The position numbers were made by a program, and so were the translations under genes. Shown piece by piece: positions 15,880-24,034 of a DNA stretch of 64,000 bases. This stretch comes from Paenibacillus pasadenensis (GTDB lineage: Bacteria; Bacillota; Bacilli; Paenibacillales; Paenibacillaceae), in NCBI RefSeq assembly GCF_023715725.1, contig NZ_JAMBOT010000007.1, positions 110,471 through 174,470 on the forward strand, given 5' to 3'. The notes beneath the pieces are model-generated. The model saw only the letters and a program-made list of their open reading frames with translations, was not told the origin of the DNA and made no database searches. How positions within the stretch are numbered: the first letter of the stretch is position 1; every line of letters begins with the position of its first letter.

Positions 15880-17427
15880 CTAGGAATTACTGTTTAATGT
15901 CCTCCGTGAAGTGCGATTTATTATTCCACGAACCTTTTGAATCGTCACAACACCTTCATCCACTTTAAGTAATACACTCAAAGCGAAGTAGCATACACAT
16001 ATCAACGACATCCCAATAAACATTGATAATATATTGATTTCAATTAAACTCGACAAAATAATTCTCCAAAAGATAATTAATGTTACTGATGTAACTACAA
16101 AAATTTTAAAATATGGCCAAACAAGATTTTTAGGAATTGATTCTCGTTGTTTGACGATATAAATAACAGTCAATATAATAAAATTTACAGTAACTGAGGT
16201 ACTATATGAAATTGCTAACCCATTCCCCCCCATGCTTCCAACTAAAATAAATGAAATTATAATATTTAAAACTGTAGCCCCAATATTACTTAAAACGGGA
16301 ATCCATATTTTTTTACTAGCATAGAAATAACGAGAAATAAGCATCGTAAGAGAAGCTCCGATAATCCCTAAAGAATATAGCACCACACCCGTAGCAGTAA
16401 TATTTGTTGCAGCGGCGTCAAAAGCTCCCCTTTCAAAGAGAAGTTGGGTAAGCGGACGCGAAAATAATATTAAGCAAATAATTGCAGGACAAGTTATAAA
16501 GAGAGTCAGTCTAATCCCTTTGTCCAGTACGGTAAATGCACCTTTCTCATCCTTTTTACTCACCATAACCGCTAAAGCTGGAAAGATAATTGTTGAAACA
16601 GCTGTAGCAAATATACCAGAAGGTAACTGAGTTAATTTAAATGCATAATTAAGTGCTGCAATGCTACCTTCCGGGAGAAGCTTTGTAAAAAATTTATCAA
16701 TAACCGTGGTGGACTGAAGAAAAATAGATCCAATTGCCATAGGTAGAGCGGTCGAAGCTATGCTTAAATAATCATCCCTTTTTAAAGGATCAACATATGA
16801 AAAGTTAAATCCCTTTCTCATAGCAAACGGAATTATAAAGATAAGAGCAGTCAAAGAAGATAAAATTGTTGCCCAAACAAGACTTTTTACCCCATTCGGC
16901 AGCAACATTAGAGTTATAATAAATGTAATGCTCATAATTAAAGGTGAAAGAGTGGGGATTACAAAAGACTTTTGCGCATTTAAAAATGAAGTAAAAAAAA
17001 GTGCTAATACCATAGCAATAGTCACTGGAATCATTAGGCAGTAAATGAGCCAAGTTAATTGGTTGGGAGAAGCAAACATTCGGTCAACGACCCACCAAGA
17101 CGAACAAAAAGTGACGATTACATAAACGATTATTAACTTTAATATTAAGTTAAAATAGCCTCGTGAAAATGATTTTAACTTTCTAGAATCTTTGTTCCTG
17201 TTCATTTCAATGAATAATGGGATAAATGAAACTGTTATGACTCCCCCAAATATATTTGAAATATATTGAGGGAGTGTAAATGCTGTTACGAACATATCGG
17301 CAGAAGATGAAGTTCCATAATAATTTGCTATAATCTGCTCTCTAACAAAGCCTGTCGCTCTCCCCAAAAAAGTTAAGCATATTACTAAGAGCGTTGTATT
17401 GAAGAAAACCGCTTTTATAGACTTCAT
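15880..17427 (-). CDS. MurJ/Wzx-type lipid-linked oligosaccharide flippase
   Basis: This 515-residue protein has about 14 predicted membrane helices and belongs to the MOP superfamily, MurJ-like branch. FLGRATGFVREQIIANYYGT at the N terminus and the later LFERGAFDAAAT are typical motifs. In an exopolysaccharide operon with priming transferase and Wzy it most likely flips the finished repeat unit across the membrane. A lipid II role is the alternative. The ATG overlaps the pyruvyltransferase stop (ATGA). Strongly AT-rich. Confidence 0.9.
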   Translation of the reverse strand: MKSIKAVFFNTTLLVICLTFLGRATGFVREQIIANYYGTSSSADMFVTAFTLPQYISNIFGGVITVSFIPLFIEMNRNKDSRKLKSFSRGYFNLILKLIIVYVIVTFCSSWWVVDRMFASPNQLTWLIYCLMIPVTIAMVLALFFTSFLNAQKSFVIPTLSPLIMSITFIITLMLLPNGVKSLVWATILSSLTALIFIIPFAMRKGFNFSYVDPLKRDDYLSIASTALPMAIGSIFLQSTTVIDKFFTKLLPEGSIAALNYAFKLTQLPSGIFATAVSTIIFPALAVMVSKKDEKGAFTVLDKGIRLTLFITCPAIICLILFSRPLTQLLFERGAFDAAATNITATGVVLYSLGIIGASLTMLISRYFYASKKIWIPVLSNIGATVLNIIISFILVGSMGGNGLAISYSTSVTVNFIILTVIYIVKQRESIPKNLVWPYFKIFVVTSVTLIIFWRIILSSLIEINILSMFIGMSLICVCYFALSVLLKVDEGVVTIQKVRGIINRTSRRTLNSNS

Positions 17428-18695
17428 AAAACAAGCGCTTCGGTCTTTCCGTTTGTAACAAGCTTTTTAATAATAATAGCAGGTTCTTCAGCTTTTGATT
17501 TCATCATAGGAATACGATTTTCTAGATTCTGTCTATAATTATTCATTTCTCTCCATGCCAAATCACATTTATCAATAAGTTCTTTACTTGTAATTGTATT
17601 TATCTCACATACATATTCAGATAAATCCAACATTTTCATAATCCCTGTTGTCTTGGGTTCATAGGATATTGCCACGGTAGGGACGTGAGAAGACAGAGAA
17701 AAAATATTGGAATGCATTCTTGTACCCACAAACATATCAAAATTACTATATATGGCTTTCAACTCAATTGGAGTAAAATCGGTAGTCAACATTTTCACTG
17801 ATTTTTTAGTCTTATCTTCTAGTAGATCCCATACATGTTTACTTCCAATTCGGTCATCTTCAATTGGTGTCGGACCAGTAACCTGGGGTACTAAATACAC
17901 AGTGACATTCTTTTTTTGGACCAGGAACTCAATTGCATCAACAACAGATTGAATATATCGTTTATACTTCTCATTTGGATTGTTTTGATTTGGAAATGTC
18001 CATTGACGAACTGTAACTCCTACATTCGCACGTTCATAATCTAACTCTATTAGTTTGTTCACATCTATATGATCCGTTTCGATGACAAATGCAGAGTCTC
18101 CAACCATAAGAGAGTTGTTTACTCCTATATGGGCTAGAAAAGCCTGTGAAAGCTCTTCCCTAACTGTAATGACATCGACTTGATTAAGTATATTTCGAGA
18201 AATAATCTTTGAAATGCCACTATGAAATGGACCAATAGATTGTGCGTATGTTATAACTTTTTTCTTTAGTTTTTTCGCAAAAAATATTTGTGCTAGGTGC
18301 ATTATCAAACTAGCTTCAATTAATGATGAATGAGAATAAATAAATCCTCCACCACAACTAACAATGATATCGGCACTTTGGTATTCTGAAAAAATATCAG
18401 GATTACGATGTTTTGGAATTATTCCTTTTTTCACAAAGATCTGAGCATGTCTTAAATCCTTTAAAATCAAAGATAACCTCTTAATTTTTCCATATTTCTT
18501 GTCTGGAAAACGAGTAATCTGATCAACAACTTTACACCCATAATCTAAATACAAGTCATCATCTAGCGGATAACGAGATGATATTGTAATTGAAGCATTC
18601 GGATTAAATTTTCGAATACTTTGAATCATAGAAATAATAATTGCCGCATCGCCTTTGTTCTTGCTGGAGTGAGCATTTATGATTAGTACCTTCAT
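17424..18695 (-). CDS. Polysaccharide pyruvyl transferase family protein
   Basis: This 423-residue protein matches the PS_pyruv_trans family (CsaB/WcaK/EpsI-like). It has INAHSSKNKGDAAIIISMIQ at the N terminus, SCGGGFIYS, TYAQSIGPF in the middle and FVGTRMHSNIFSLSSHVPTV with the conserved RMHS near the C terminus. These enzymes add ketal-linked pyruvate from phosphoenolpyruvate to a sugar of the polymer, giving negative charge. The operon place between the priming transferase and flippase fits modification of the lipid-linked unit. AT-rich. Confidence 0.88.
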   Translation of the reverse strand: MKVLIINAHSSKNKGDAAIIISMIQSIRKFNPNASITISSRYPLDDDLYLDYGCKVVDQITRFPDKKYGKIKRLSLILKDLRHAQIFVKKGIIPKHRNPDIFSEYQSADIIVSCGGGFIYSHSSLIEASLIMHLAQIFFAKKLKKKVITYAQSIGPFHSGISKIISRNILNQVDVITVREELSQAFLAHIGVNNSLMVGDSAFVIETDHIDVNKLIELDYERANVGVTVRQWTFPNQNNPNEKYKRYIQSVVDAIEFLVQKKNVTVYLVPQVTGPTPIEDDRIGSKHVWDLLEDKTKKSVKMLTTDFTPIELKAIYSNFDMFVGTRMHSNIFSLSSHVPTVAISYEPKTTGIMKMLDLSEYVCEINTITSKELIDKCDLAWREMNNYRQNLENRIPMMKSKAEEPAIIIKKLVTNGKTEALVL

Positions 18696-18722
18696 TATTC
18701 ATCACCTGTTATCATATTTAAA

Positions 18723-19406
18723 TTAAAATGCATTTTTAGACATTATGATTTCTCTTACAGTCAGTAAAATAATTTTAATATCAAACCAGACACTCCGGTT
18801 CTGGATATACTTCAAATCCAGCTCCACCATTTGATCAAAGGAGAGACTATTACGACCACTAATCTGCCACAAACCAGTACAACCTGGTGTTACGGCTAAA
18901 CGCTGCTTATCATAAGTAGTGTATGATTCAACTTCTCTTACAAGCGGTGGCCTTGGCCCCACAAGAGACATATCCCCTCTAAGAACATTTACAAGCTGAG
19001 GGAGTTCATCAACACTGGTTCTTCTAATAAATTTTCCAATAGTAGTGATTCTAGGGTCGTTTTTCATTTTAAACATTGATCCGTTAATTTCATTTTGGGC
19101 CAATAATTTTTGAAGCATTTCTTCTGCATTAGAGACCATTGATCTAAATTTATACATTCGAAAGTGTTTTCCATTTTTACCTACTCTTGTTTGATAAAAG
19201 AATACACTTCCCTTTGGATCTTGAATTTTAATTATTAAAGCTACTGCCATAAAAAGTGGAAGCAGTAAAAGAAGACCAACAGTAGCTAATGTGATATCCA
19301 AACATCGTTTAACATAATCCGATATTATGGCGGTTTTAACATTATCATTAAAATAAGGAGACGGCCGTACCAGAGCTTCTACTTCTTTTTGAGAATTACC
19401 TTCCAT
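18723..19406 (-). CDS. Undecaprenyl-phosphate sugar-1-phosphate transferase (priming)
   Basis: This 227-residue protein has a single N-terminal membrane hairpin (about 38-60) and the cytosolic bacterial sugar transferase domain. Motifs are KRCLDI, RVGKNGKHFRMYKFRSM, RRTSVDELPQLVNVLRGDMS, SLVGPRPP and PGCTGLWQISGRN. It is the short form of the WbaP/EpsL family. It loads the first sugar phosphate onto undecaprenyl phosphate and so starts repeat-unit synthesis. The start is preceded by GGGGGA and lies 1 bp after the galU stop region, so it is coupled to galU. Confidence 0.93.
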   Translation of the reverse strand: MEGNSQKEVEALVRPSPYFNDNVKTAIISDYVKRCLDITLATVGLLLLLPLFMAVALIIKIQDPKGSVFFYQTRVGKNGKHFRMYKFRSMVSNAEEMLQKLLAQNEINGSMFKMKNDPRITTIGKFIRRTSVDELPQLVNVLRGDMSLVGPRPPLVREVESYTTYDKQRLAVTPGCTGLWQISGRNSLSFDQMVELDLKYIQNRSVWFDIKIILLTVREIIMSKNAF

Positions 19407-19407
19407 G

Positions 19408-20307
19408 TTAATTCCCCCTAGTACTTGTTAACTTATTGGCTTCCCTCGTTAATATTTGTTCTAATTCTATTAGCAATGGAAGTCTAATTTCTTGATTTTT
19501 AAGGGCAAATTCCAAGCTTGTTAAAATAAATCCAAGCTTTTCACCTACATCAAAACGATCTCCATCAAATTCAAAAGCACACACACCTTGTAATTCGTTT
19601 AGCATTTGAATAGAGTCTGTAAGCTGAATCTCACCGCCAGCACCAATTTTTTGCATTTCAAGAAAATCAAATATTTCTGGTGTAAAAATATATCTGCCCA
19701 TTATAGCCAGATTAGATGGGGCTTCGCCTATAGGAGGCTTTTCAACAAATCGATTGACACGATAAAGTGGTCCTTTATTGTTAAGAGGATCAACAATGCC
19801 GTAGCGATTGGTTTGACTTATATCCACAGTTCGTACACCAATAATAGATCTATGTAATTGATTGAACTGATCAATTAATTGCTTAGTACATGGAACTTCC
19901 GCTTGAACAATATCATCACCCAACAAGACTGCGAAAGGTTCATTCCCAATAAAATTACGTGCACACCAAACGGCATGCCCTAATCCTTTAGCCTCTTTTT
20001 GTCTTATGTAATGAATATCTACATTGGAAGATTTTCTAACTTCCTCAAGAATTTGAGACTTACCCTTTTTTTCAAGAGTGTGTTCCAGCTCAAACGCAAC
20101 ATCAAAATGGTCCTCAATTGCTCTCTTTCCTTTGCCAGTTACAATAATTATGTCTTCTATCCCTGACTGAATTGCTTCTTCAACGATGTACTGAATTGTC
20201 GGTTTATCAACTATTGGTAGCATTTCTTTTGGCATTGCCTTGGTAGCGGGCAAAAATCGAGTTCCTAGACCAGCTGCTGGAATAATTGCTTTTCGAACTT
20301 TTTTCAT
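19408..20307 (-). CDS. galU: UTP-glucose-1-phosphate uridylyltransferase
   Basis: This 299-residue protein makes UDP-glucose for surface polymers. The N terminus has [20 protein letters not shown], followed by [37 protein letters not shown] and VEKP. GtaB/GalU length is normal. The start has AAGGATAGGTG upstream. It is the first gene after the candidate EAR element and terminator (20350-20512), which puts all downstream genes under possible antitermination control. Codon and base use are AT-rich like the glycosyltransferases. Confidence 0.93.
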   Translation of the reverse strand: MKKVRKAIIPAAGLGTRFLPATKAMPKEMLPIVDKPTIQYIVEEAIQSGIEDIIIVTGKGKRAIEDHFDVAFELEHTLEKKGKSQILEEVRKSSNVDIHYIRQKEAKGLGHAVWCARNFIGNEPFAVLLGDDIVQAEVPCTKQLIDQFNQLHRSIIGVRTVDISQTNRYGIVDPLNNKGPLYRVNRFVEKPPIGEAPSNLAIMGRYIFTPEIFDFLEMQKIGAGGEIQLTDSIQMLNELQGVCAFEFDGDRFDVGEKLGFILTSLEFALKNQEIRLPLLIELEQILTREANKLTSTRGN

Positions 20308-20349
20308 AAATTCACCTATCCTTATCTCTATTCTCTTGTCTAAAACGCC

Positions 20350-20393
20350 AAAAAAAACGAGCTACGTTTCCTGTCGAAACATAACCCGTTTTT
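20350..20393 (-). terminator. Terminator between BY-kinase gene and galU
   Basis: On the minus strand a 14-bp stem (ACGGGTTATGTTTC with GAAACGTAGCTCGT, three G-U pairs, 5-nt loop) is followed by eight T residues. It lies directly after the structured element at 20421-20512. Confidence 0.85.
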
Positions 20394-20420
20394 ATTGCAT
20401 TCTTGAAATGGATAAAAAGA

Positions 20421-20512
20421 AGGGGCATTCAACCCCGCCTCACGCTGTACCATCGACGATTCACGTCTAAGGTCCGCTTGCGAACCCACAGTACAGCCGA
20501 GTGCCTACAGTG
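20421..20512 (-). ncRNA. Candidate EAR (epsC-type) processive antitermination element
   Basis: The minus-strand RNA folds by eye into a closing stem (CUCGGC / GCGUGAG with a bulge, then UGUAC / GUACA). That stem encloses two hairpins: GGUUCG-CAAG-CGGACC and GACG-UGAAU-CGUC. A GGGG-UUGAAUG-CCCC hairpin follows. It sits between the kinase gene and the first biosynthetic gene, just before a terminator. This is where the EAR element lies in Bacillus eps operons. I cannot run a covariance search. The assignment rests on position, structure and the presence of internal terminators. Confidence 0.55.
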
Positions 20513-20559
20513 ATAAAGGTGCAGTAGACATTACCTTTGGTGTTGCTTTCCGCAAAAAC

Positions 20560-21252
20560 TTATCTCGCTTCTGCGCCGTAATAATAGTAGTTGTACTTGT
20601 CGCCCTTGCTGCTTTTTGTATTGTTAAGCACGACGCCCAGAATACGGGCATTTACATGCTCCAAATTCGTTTTTGCTTTACGCACCAGCTCGCTCTTCAC
20701 CTTGCCGGCATGCACAACGAGCAGCACGCCTTGGCACATCGCCGATACGATCAGCGAATCGGTTACCGCTAGCACCGGCGGGGTGTCGAAGATGACGATG
20801 TCATAGGAAGCTTTGAAATCCTCCAGCGCCGCTTTCATGCTTTGGGATGCAAGCAGCTCCGACGGGTTAGGCGGTACGGGCCCGGACGGCAGGACAAACA
20901 GATTGTCAACATCCGTATCCTGAATCGCATCCTCCGTGCGGCATTGACCGGAGACGACCGTAGACAGTCCGACCCGGTTCGAGACGTTGAACACCTTGAA
21001 CACGGACGGTTTGCGCAGGTCGGCGTCGATCAGCAGAACCTTTTTGCCTTCCTGGGCATACGTGACGGCAAGGTTGGACGCGGTTGTGCTTTTGCCTTCG
21101 CCGGGGTTGGCCGAAGCGACCATGATGACCTGAATCGCTTCGTCGAAGGATGAGAACTGAATGTTTGTCCGCAGCGTACGGTAAGCCTCCGAGATTGGAG
21201 ACTTCGGATCGTTGTGGGTAACAAGGCTGTTGTTATTGGTTGAGCGTGGCAT
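20560..21252 (-). CDS. Bacterial tyrosine kinase (CpsD/CapB/EpsB type)
   Basis: This 230-residue cytosolic BY-kinase has Walker A ANPGEGKSTTASNLA, Walker A' VLLIDADLRKP, Walker B IVIFDTPP and a C-terminal tyrosine cluster (YNYYYYG) for autophosphorylation. It works with the membrane Wzz-like protein encoded just upstream to control chain length and assembly. The genes overlap by 20 nt. The start has GGGGAGGG upstream. It lies before the candidate antitermination element, so regulator genes precede and biosynthetic genes follow that element. Confidence 0.93.
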   Translation of the reverse strand: MPRSTNNNSLVTHNDPKSPISEAYRTLRTNIQFSSFDEAIQVIMVASANPGEGKSTTASNLAVTYAQEGKKVLLIDADLRKPSVFKVFNVSNRVGLSTVVSGQCRTEDAIQDTDVDNLFVLPSGPVPPNPSELLASQSMKAALEDFKASYDIVIFDTPPVLAVTDSLIVSAMCQGVLLVVHAGKVKSELVRKAKTNLEHVNARILGVVLNNTKSSKGDKYNYYYYGAEAR

Positions 21253-21985
21253 AGGAACCCTCCCCTACCTTTTTAGGCGTTGAAGCGGATGTTTTGTGGG
21301 AGCGCGCTCCGTACTTGTCGATTTTCGTAATGAGCGCAAGCATCGGCAGCTCCAGCTCTTTCTCCACGTCCTTCTCGGATTTGATCGTGTCGTCCAAATA
21401 ATGCAGCAGGAATACGAGACCGACCGCAAGCATGAACGAAACGACAAACGTAATGAAGAGAAGCACAATCGGGCTCGTGTTGATGCTCATCGCCTGCGCC
21501 TCAGCGTCGGCTTTATTAAGAATGGTCACATTGTCGACCTTCATGATTTCCGGGTTGGTCGTGCGGAAGGTTTCGGCGATCGCGTTGACGGCTTTGGCCG
21601 CTTGCGGGTAGGAGGTGCTGACAAAGGTCAGATCCATGACCTGGGATTCCGCGGAGGAGCCGATGCTGAGTCCGCTGCGCAGCTGATTCGCGTCCAGCTT
21701 CAGATCGGGGAAGTTGCTAGCTACTTTATTAAGGATGGCGTAAGATTGTATAATCTCTTTATAGGAATTGATGACTGTGATATTGGTTTGCATCGTGCTT
21801 AAATCCAGCATGGACGTTCCTTCGAATTCGAACGCCTGGTTGACGATCAGCTTGGCCGAAGCTTGATATAATGGCGTTGTATAGTAGAAGCTCTTTACTC
21901 CTGTTGCGATGCAGGCCAGCAGCACAATGGCAGCGACGAGCCACTTTCGTTTGGCTAAAATGCTCAGATACTCTTTCAGTTCCAC
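21233..21985 (-). CDS. Wzz/CapA-type chain-length regulator, BY-kinase activator
   Basis: This 250-residue protein has the Gram-positive Wzz layout: a short cytosolic start (MELKEYLSILAKRKW), membrane helix 1 (about 15-32), an extracellular domain, then helix 2 (about 176-198) and a cytosolic tail that would bind the kinase. With the separate CpsD-like kinase it forms the split pair typical of Firmicutes. GC content is like the chromosome and unlike the downstream glycosyltransferases. Confidence 0.92.
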   Translation of the reverse strand: MELKEYLSILAKRKWLVAAIVLLACIATGVKSFYYTTPLYQASAKLIVNQAFEFEGTSMLDLSTMQTNITVINSYKEIIQSYAILNKVASNFPDLKLDANQLRSGLSIGSSAESQVMDLTFVSTSYPQAAKAVNAIAETFRTTNPEIMKVDNVTILNKADAEAQAMSINTSPIVLLFITFVVSFMLAVGLVFLLHYLDDTIKSEKDVEKELELPMLALITKIDKYGARSHKTSASTPKKVGEGSYATLNQ

Positions 21986-22011
21986 GTTAGAGCCTCCATT
22001 ATGTAAATTAA

Positions 22012-22431
22012 TTAGTTCCGATAAAGATAGTGGACTTTATGTGCAGGAAGAGCAGGCTGATGGCGCAGCTTCCAATCGTTCAGCTCCTTCAACCATTCCG
22101 TGCGGGGGATCGATCTTTCTATGATTTGAAGCTCATACAGATAGAGGTGTTTTTGTTTGACCCTCGAGACTATGCGGCCGGTTATCCATTGATGCTTACG
22201 CCCTAACTGCAGGCTGAACGTAAGCCTGTAGCGGTCGTGAACCGGAAATCGAAGCGTGGTGGAGAATTCCGCCTCGTCCCCGCTCATATGATGCAAAAGC
22301 ACCTTGCGCGAGTTGGATACGACAGGCTGGCCTCCCACCTCCGAGATGTGAAGCTCGGCGAGCAGCTGATTATTCAGCCTCATTCGAGGAATTGCGTCAG
22401 CGCGAGTCTCCATATTCCGACGGTCAAGCAT
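22012..22431 (-). CDS. PilZ-like domain protein at the head of the exopolysaccharide operon
   Basis: This 139-residue soluble protein has a strand-rich middle: LLAELHISEVGG, VLLHHMSGDEAEFSTTLRFP, RLTFSLQLG, ITGRIVSRV and LYLYELQII. The pattern resembles the PilZ fold. The classic c-di-GMP residues (RxxxR and D/NxSxxG) are only partly seen (PRMRL, MSGDE), so binding is uncertain. The start has an excellent GGAGGTGAA site. It is the first gene after the operator-controlled promoter and 27 bp before wzz. A post-translational control role for polymer synthesis is plausible. Confidence 0.6.
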   Translation of the reverse strand: MLDRRNMETRADAIPRMRLNNQLLAELHISEVGGQPVVSNSRKVLLHHMSGDEAEFSTTLRFPVHDRYRLTFSLQLGRKHQWITGRIVSRVKQKHLYLYELQIIERSIPRTEWLKELNDWKLRHQPALPAHKVHYLYRN

Positions 22432-22496
22432 GTTTCACCTCCGACAAATACCGCCGCAAAGGTATGAAGCAAATGTCTGCGGGGAAGAATGAAAAT

Positions 22497-22511
22497 GATA
22501 CAATTTGTATC
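22497..22511. promoter_or_regulatory. Palindromic operator 2 of the exopolysaccharide promoter
   Basis: GATACAATTTGTATC is a near-perfect palindrome centred 35 bp from operator 1. It lies just downstream of the expected transcription start of the minus-strand operon. Paired sites suggest cooperative repression. Confidence 0.65.
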
Positions 22512-22524
22512 TTGGACATTTCCA

Positions 22525-22553
22525 ACTTTACGATACAATTCGTAACATGTCAA
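22525..22553 (-). promoter_or_regulatory. Exopolysaccharide operon promoter with operator in its spacer
   Basis: TTGACA (22548-22553) and TAAAGT (22525-22530) are 17 bp apart on the minus strand. The spacer holds GTTACGAATTGTATC (operator 1, 22532-22546). The layout, including the TG between -35 and operator, matches the precursor-operon promoter at 6822-6850 base for base in position. Confidence 0.75.
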
Positions 22554-22660
22554 GGGGTTTTCAGGTCAATTTTCAAAAATTGCGTCTTTTTGTAGCATTA
22601 CTTTGAGGTTGAGCATTTCCGTATTAAACTTGAATATATGTAGAGTTAGGAGGTACGTAA

Positions 22661-23029
22661 GTGGACATTGGAACTCGGCTTGCAAGTCTGAGGGAAGACC
22701 GGGGATGGACTCAGGAGCAGACGTCACAGTCGCTTGGAATATCCCGCGCCGCCTTGAGTCACTACGAAAAAAACCGGCGAGAGCCGGATACGGATACACT
22801 GGCTAAATTTGCCGATATCTATCAGGTATCTATCGACTATTTGGTAGGAAGAACCGACAATCCTGAAGCAACGCTTGATTCGGATGTGCGGGACTTCGCC
22901 GGCAGCATTGAGCTGTCCGATGCAGAGATTTTAGAAAAATTCGCCTTTTCTATTGATGGAAGTCCTCTCACTCCGGAGGAATCCAAAATGTTTATTGCGT
23001 TCATTCGAGCGAACAGATCCATGAGATAA
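22661..23029 (+). CDS. XRE-family transcriptional regulator, probable regulon repressor
   Basis: This 122-residue protein has an N-terminal helix-turn-helix of the SinR/XRE type (residues 4-60). WTQEQTSQSLGISRAALSHY forms the two DNA-facing helices, and VSIDYLVGRT closes the domain. A C-terminal region of about 60 residues, probably for dimerisation, contains ELSDAEILEKFAF and PLTPEESKMFIAFI. The start is a GTG behind AGGAGGT. It is divergent from the exopolysaccharide operon, whose promoter carries two GATAC palindromes. It is the only such regulator near these sites and the natural candidate for binding them. Confidence 0.88.
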   Translation: MDIGTRLASLREDRGWTQEQTSQSLGISRAALSHYEKNRREPDTDTLAKFADIYQVSIDYLVGRTDNPEATLDSDVRDFAGSIELSDAEILEKFAFSIDGSPLTPEESKMFIAFIRANRSMR

Positions 23030-23045
23030 TATAGATTTTAACTTG

Positions 23046-23082
23046 AAAAAACCTGCAATATTGCGGGTTTTTTGGTTTTTTT
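23046..23082 (+). terminator. Terminator of the XRE regulator gene
   Basis: AAACCTGC-AATATT-GCGGGTTT is followed by a run of T residues 17 bp after the stop codon. Confidence 0.85.
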
Positions 23083-23274
23083 ACCCACTAGCAATACATC
23101 TTAGATAAATAGAATCAGATTAGACACCATTGTGATTCTTCAGTCCTAATTCGACAAATGTTTCTGTAATGTAACCTCACATTCCGACACCCTTTGCATA
23201 TCCAGTAGGGTATACTTTATCCTATGTTCCCAAACGTAGAGAAAACTGAAAGGAAATGGGAGTGGGGTAAGAGG

Positions 23275-23439
23275 ATGAATAACAATCAGCAACGAAGCAG
23301 CGAGAAACCTCTTGTGAAGGTGTTGGAAGTACGTCAAGTGTTGGAACAGCTAGGGTTTGACCCGGATCTCGCGTTAAAGGAAATCTTTGCGGAGAGGTTT
23401 GCGGAGAGCGAAGAGATTGAGCCTCCTAAGAAGAGGTAG
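23275..23439 (+). CDS. Small hypothetical protein (54 residues)
   Basis: The start MNNNQQRSSEKP follows GGGGTAAGAGG. An earlier in-frame ATG at 23224 lacks a ribosome site. The body is helical and charged (VLEVRQVLEQLGF, LALKEIFAERFAES) with a basic tail (PPKKR). I recognise no family. It lies 245 bp downstream of the XRE regulator on the same strand, after a terminator. Small helical proteins next to SinR-like regulators can be antagonists, but there is no sequence likeness to SinI, so that is only a thought. Confidence 0.5.
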   Translation: MNNNQQRSSEKPLVKVLEVRQVLEQLGFDPDLALKEIFAERFAESEEIEPPKKR

Positions 23440-23526
23440 TCGGGGTTAAGCTTCCGATAAGGATTTTGAGGATTATAATCGGCGCTACGGCACTTATCGT
23501 CTTTTCTTTGTGTTACACTACGTATA

Positions 23527-23541
23527 GATACAATATGTATC
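23527..23541. promoter_or_regulatory. Palindromic operator GATACAATATGTATC
   Basis: This is a perfect palindrome upstream of the first 82-bp repeat. A TACAAT -10-like element lies inside it on the plus strand. No gene starts directly after it. It may be a remnant of an older promoter or serve the distal wzy gene. Confidence 0.55.
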
Positions 23542-23557
23542 ACGATACATAACCATG

Positions 23558-23639
23558 ATAGACAGCTGCGGAGCTTATTGCCCCGAGCTGTCTATTTATT
23601 TGGATGTTATTCTACCCAAGCTCTGCCGTCTTCACGGAT
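23558..23639. repeat. 82-bp direct repeat, copy 1 (hairpin plus gene-end remnant)
   Basis: It is identical to 25554-25635 at 80 of 82 positions. It carries the terminator hairpin ATAGACAGCT...AGCTGTCTAT and then a copy of the last codons of the CBM9-like gene (EDGRAWLE and stop). The full gene exists only at the second copy, so this is a remnant left by duplication. The two copies bracket the wzy gene. Confidence 0.9.
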
Positions 23640-23945
23640 TAGTGGTTACCTCTTCTTCAGAGTCCAATTTAGGAATTTTCGCAAGATTAAATCTATACGT
23701 ATATAAAGTATACCGATTAGGAGCATTTGATATCCTAATTATAAACATCGCAGCATAACATCATTAGTTGGTCAGTAATTACCACCATAAATCTTGAAGA
23801 TAACCTTTTTGGCAAAGCCATGATTTTGTCCATTCTAATAGTAATCAAAGAATACACCAATCAGTTGTCAATTCGGATACTTACAGGCCCTATTGTAACC
23901 GTCTTAAGAACTGCCAACTTTTTTTACATTCAATTTTAAATCTCA

Positions 23946-23982
23946 TTGAAAATTGCCGAATAGTTATGATACAATTTGTAGC
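23946..23982 (+). promoter_or_regulatory. wzy promoter with overlapping GATAC-type operator
   Basis: TTGAAA (23946-23951) and TACAAT (23970-23975) are 18 bp apart. GATACAATTTGTAGC (23968-23982, one mismatch from the palindrome) covers the -10. The polymerase start codon is about 50 bp downstream. Confidence 0.6.
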
Positions 23983-24034
23983 ATATATAGTATGTTAACT
24001 GTGGATTGATCTGATTACAAAGGTGGATATCAAA

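Noticed and set aside
23555..23758. Small gene over the first 82-bp repeat
   Set aside because: The frame is made of a terminator hairpin and a duplicated gene-end remnant. It has no ribosome site.
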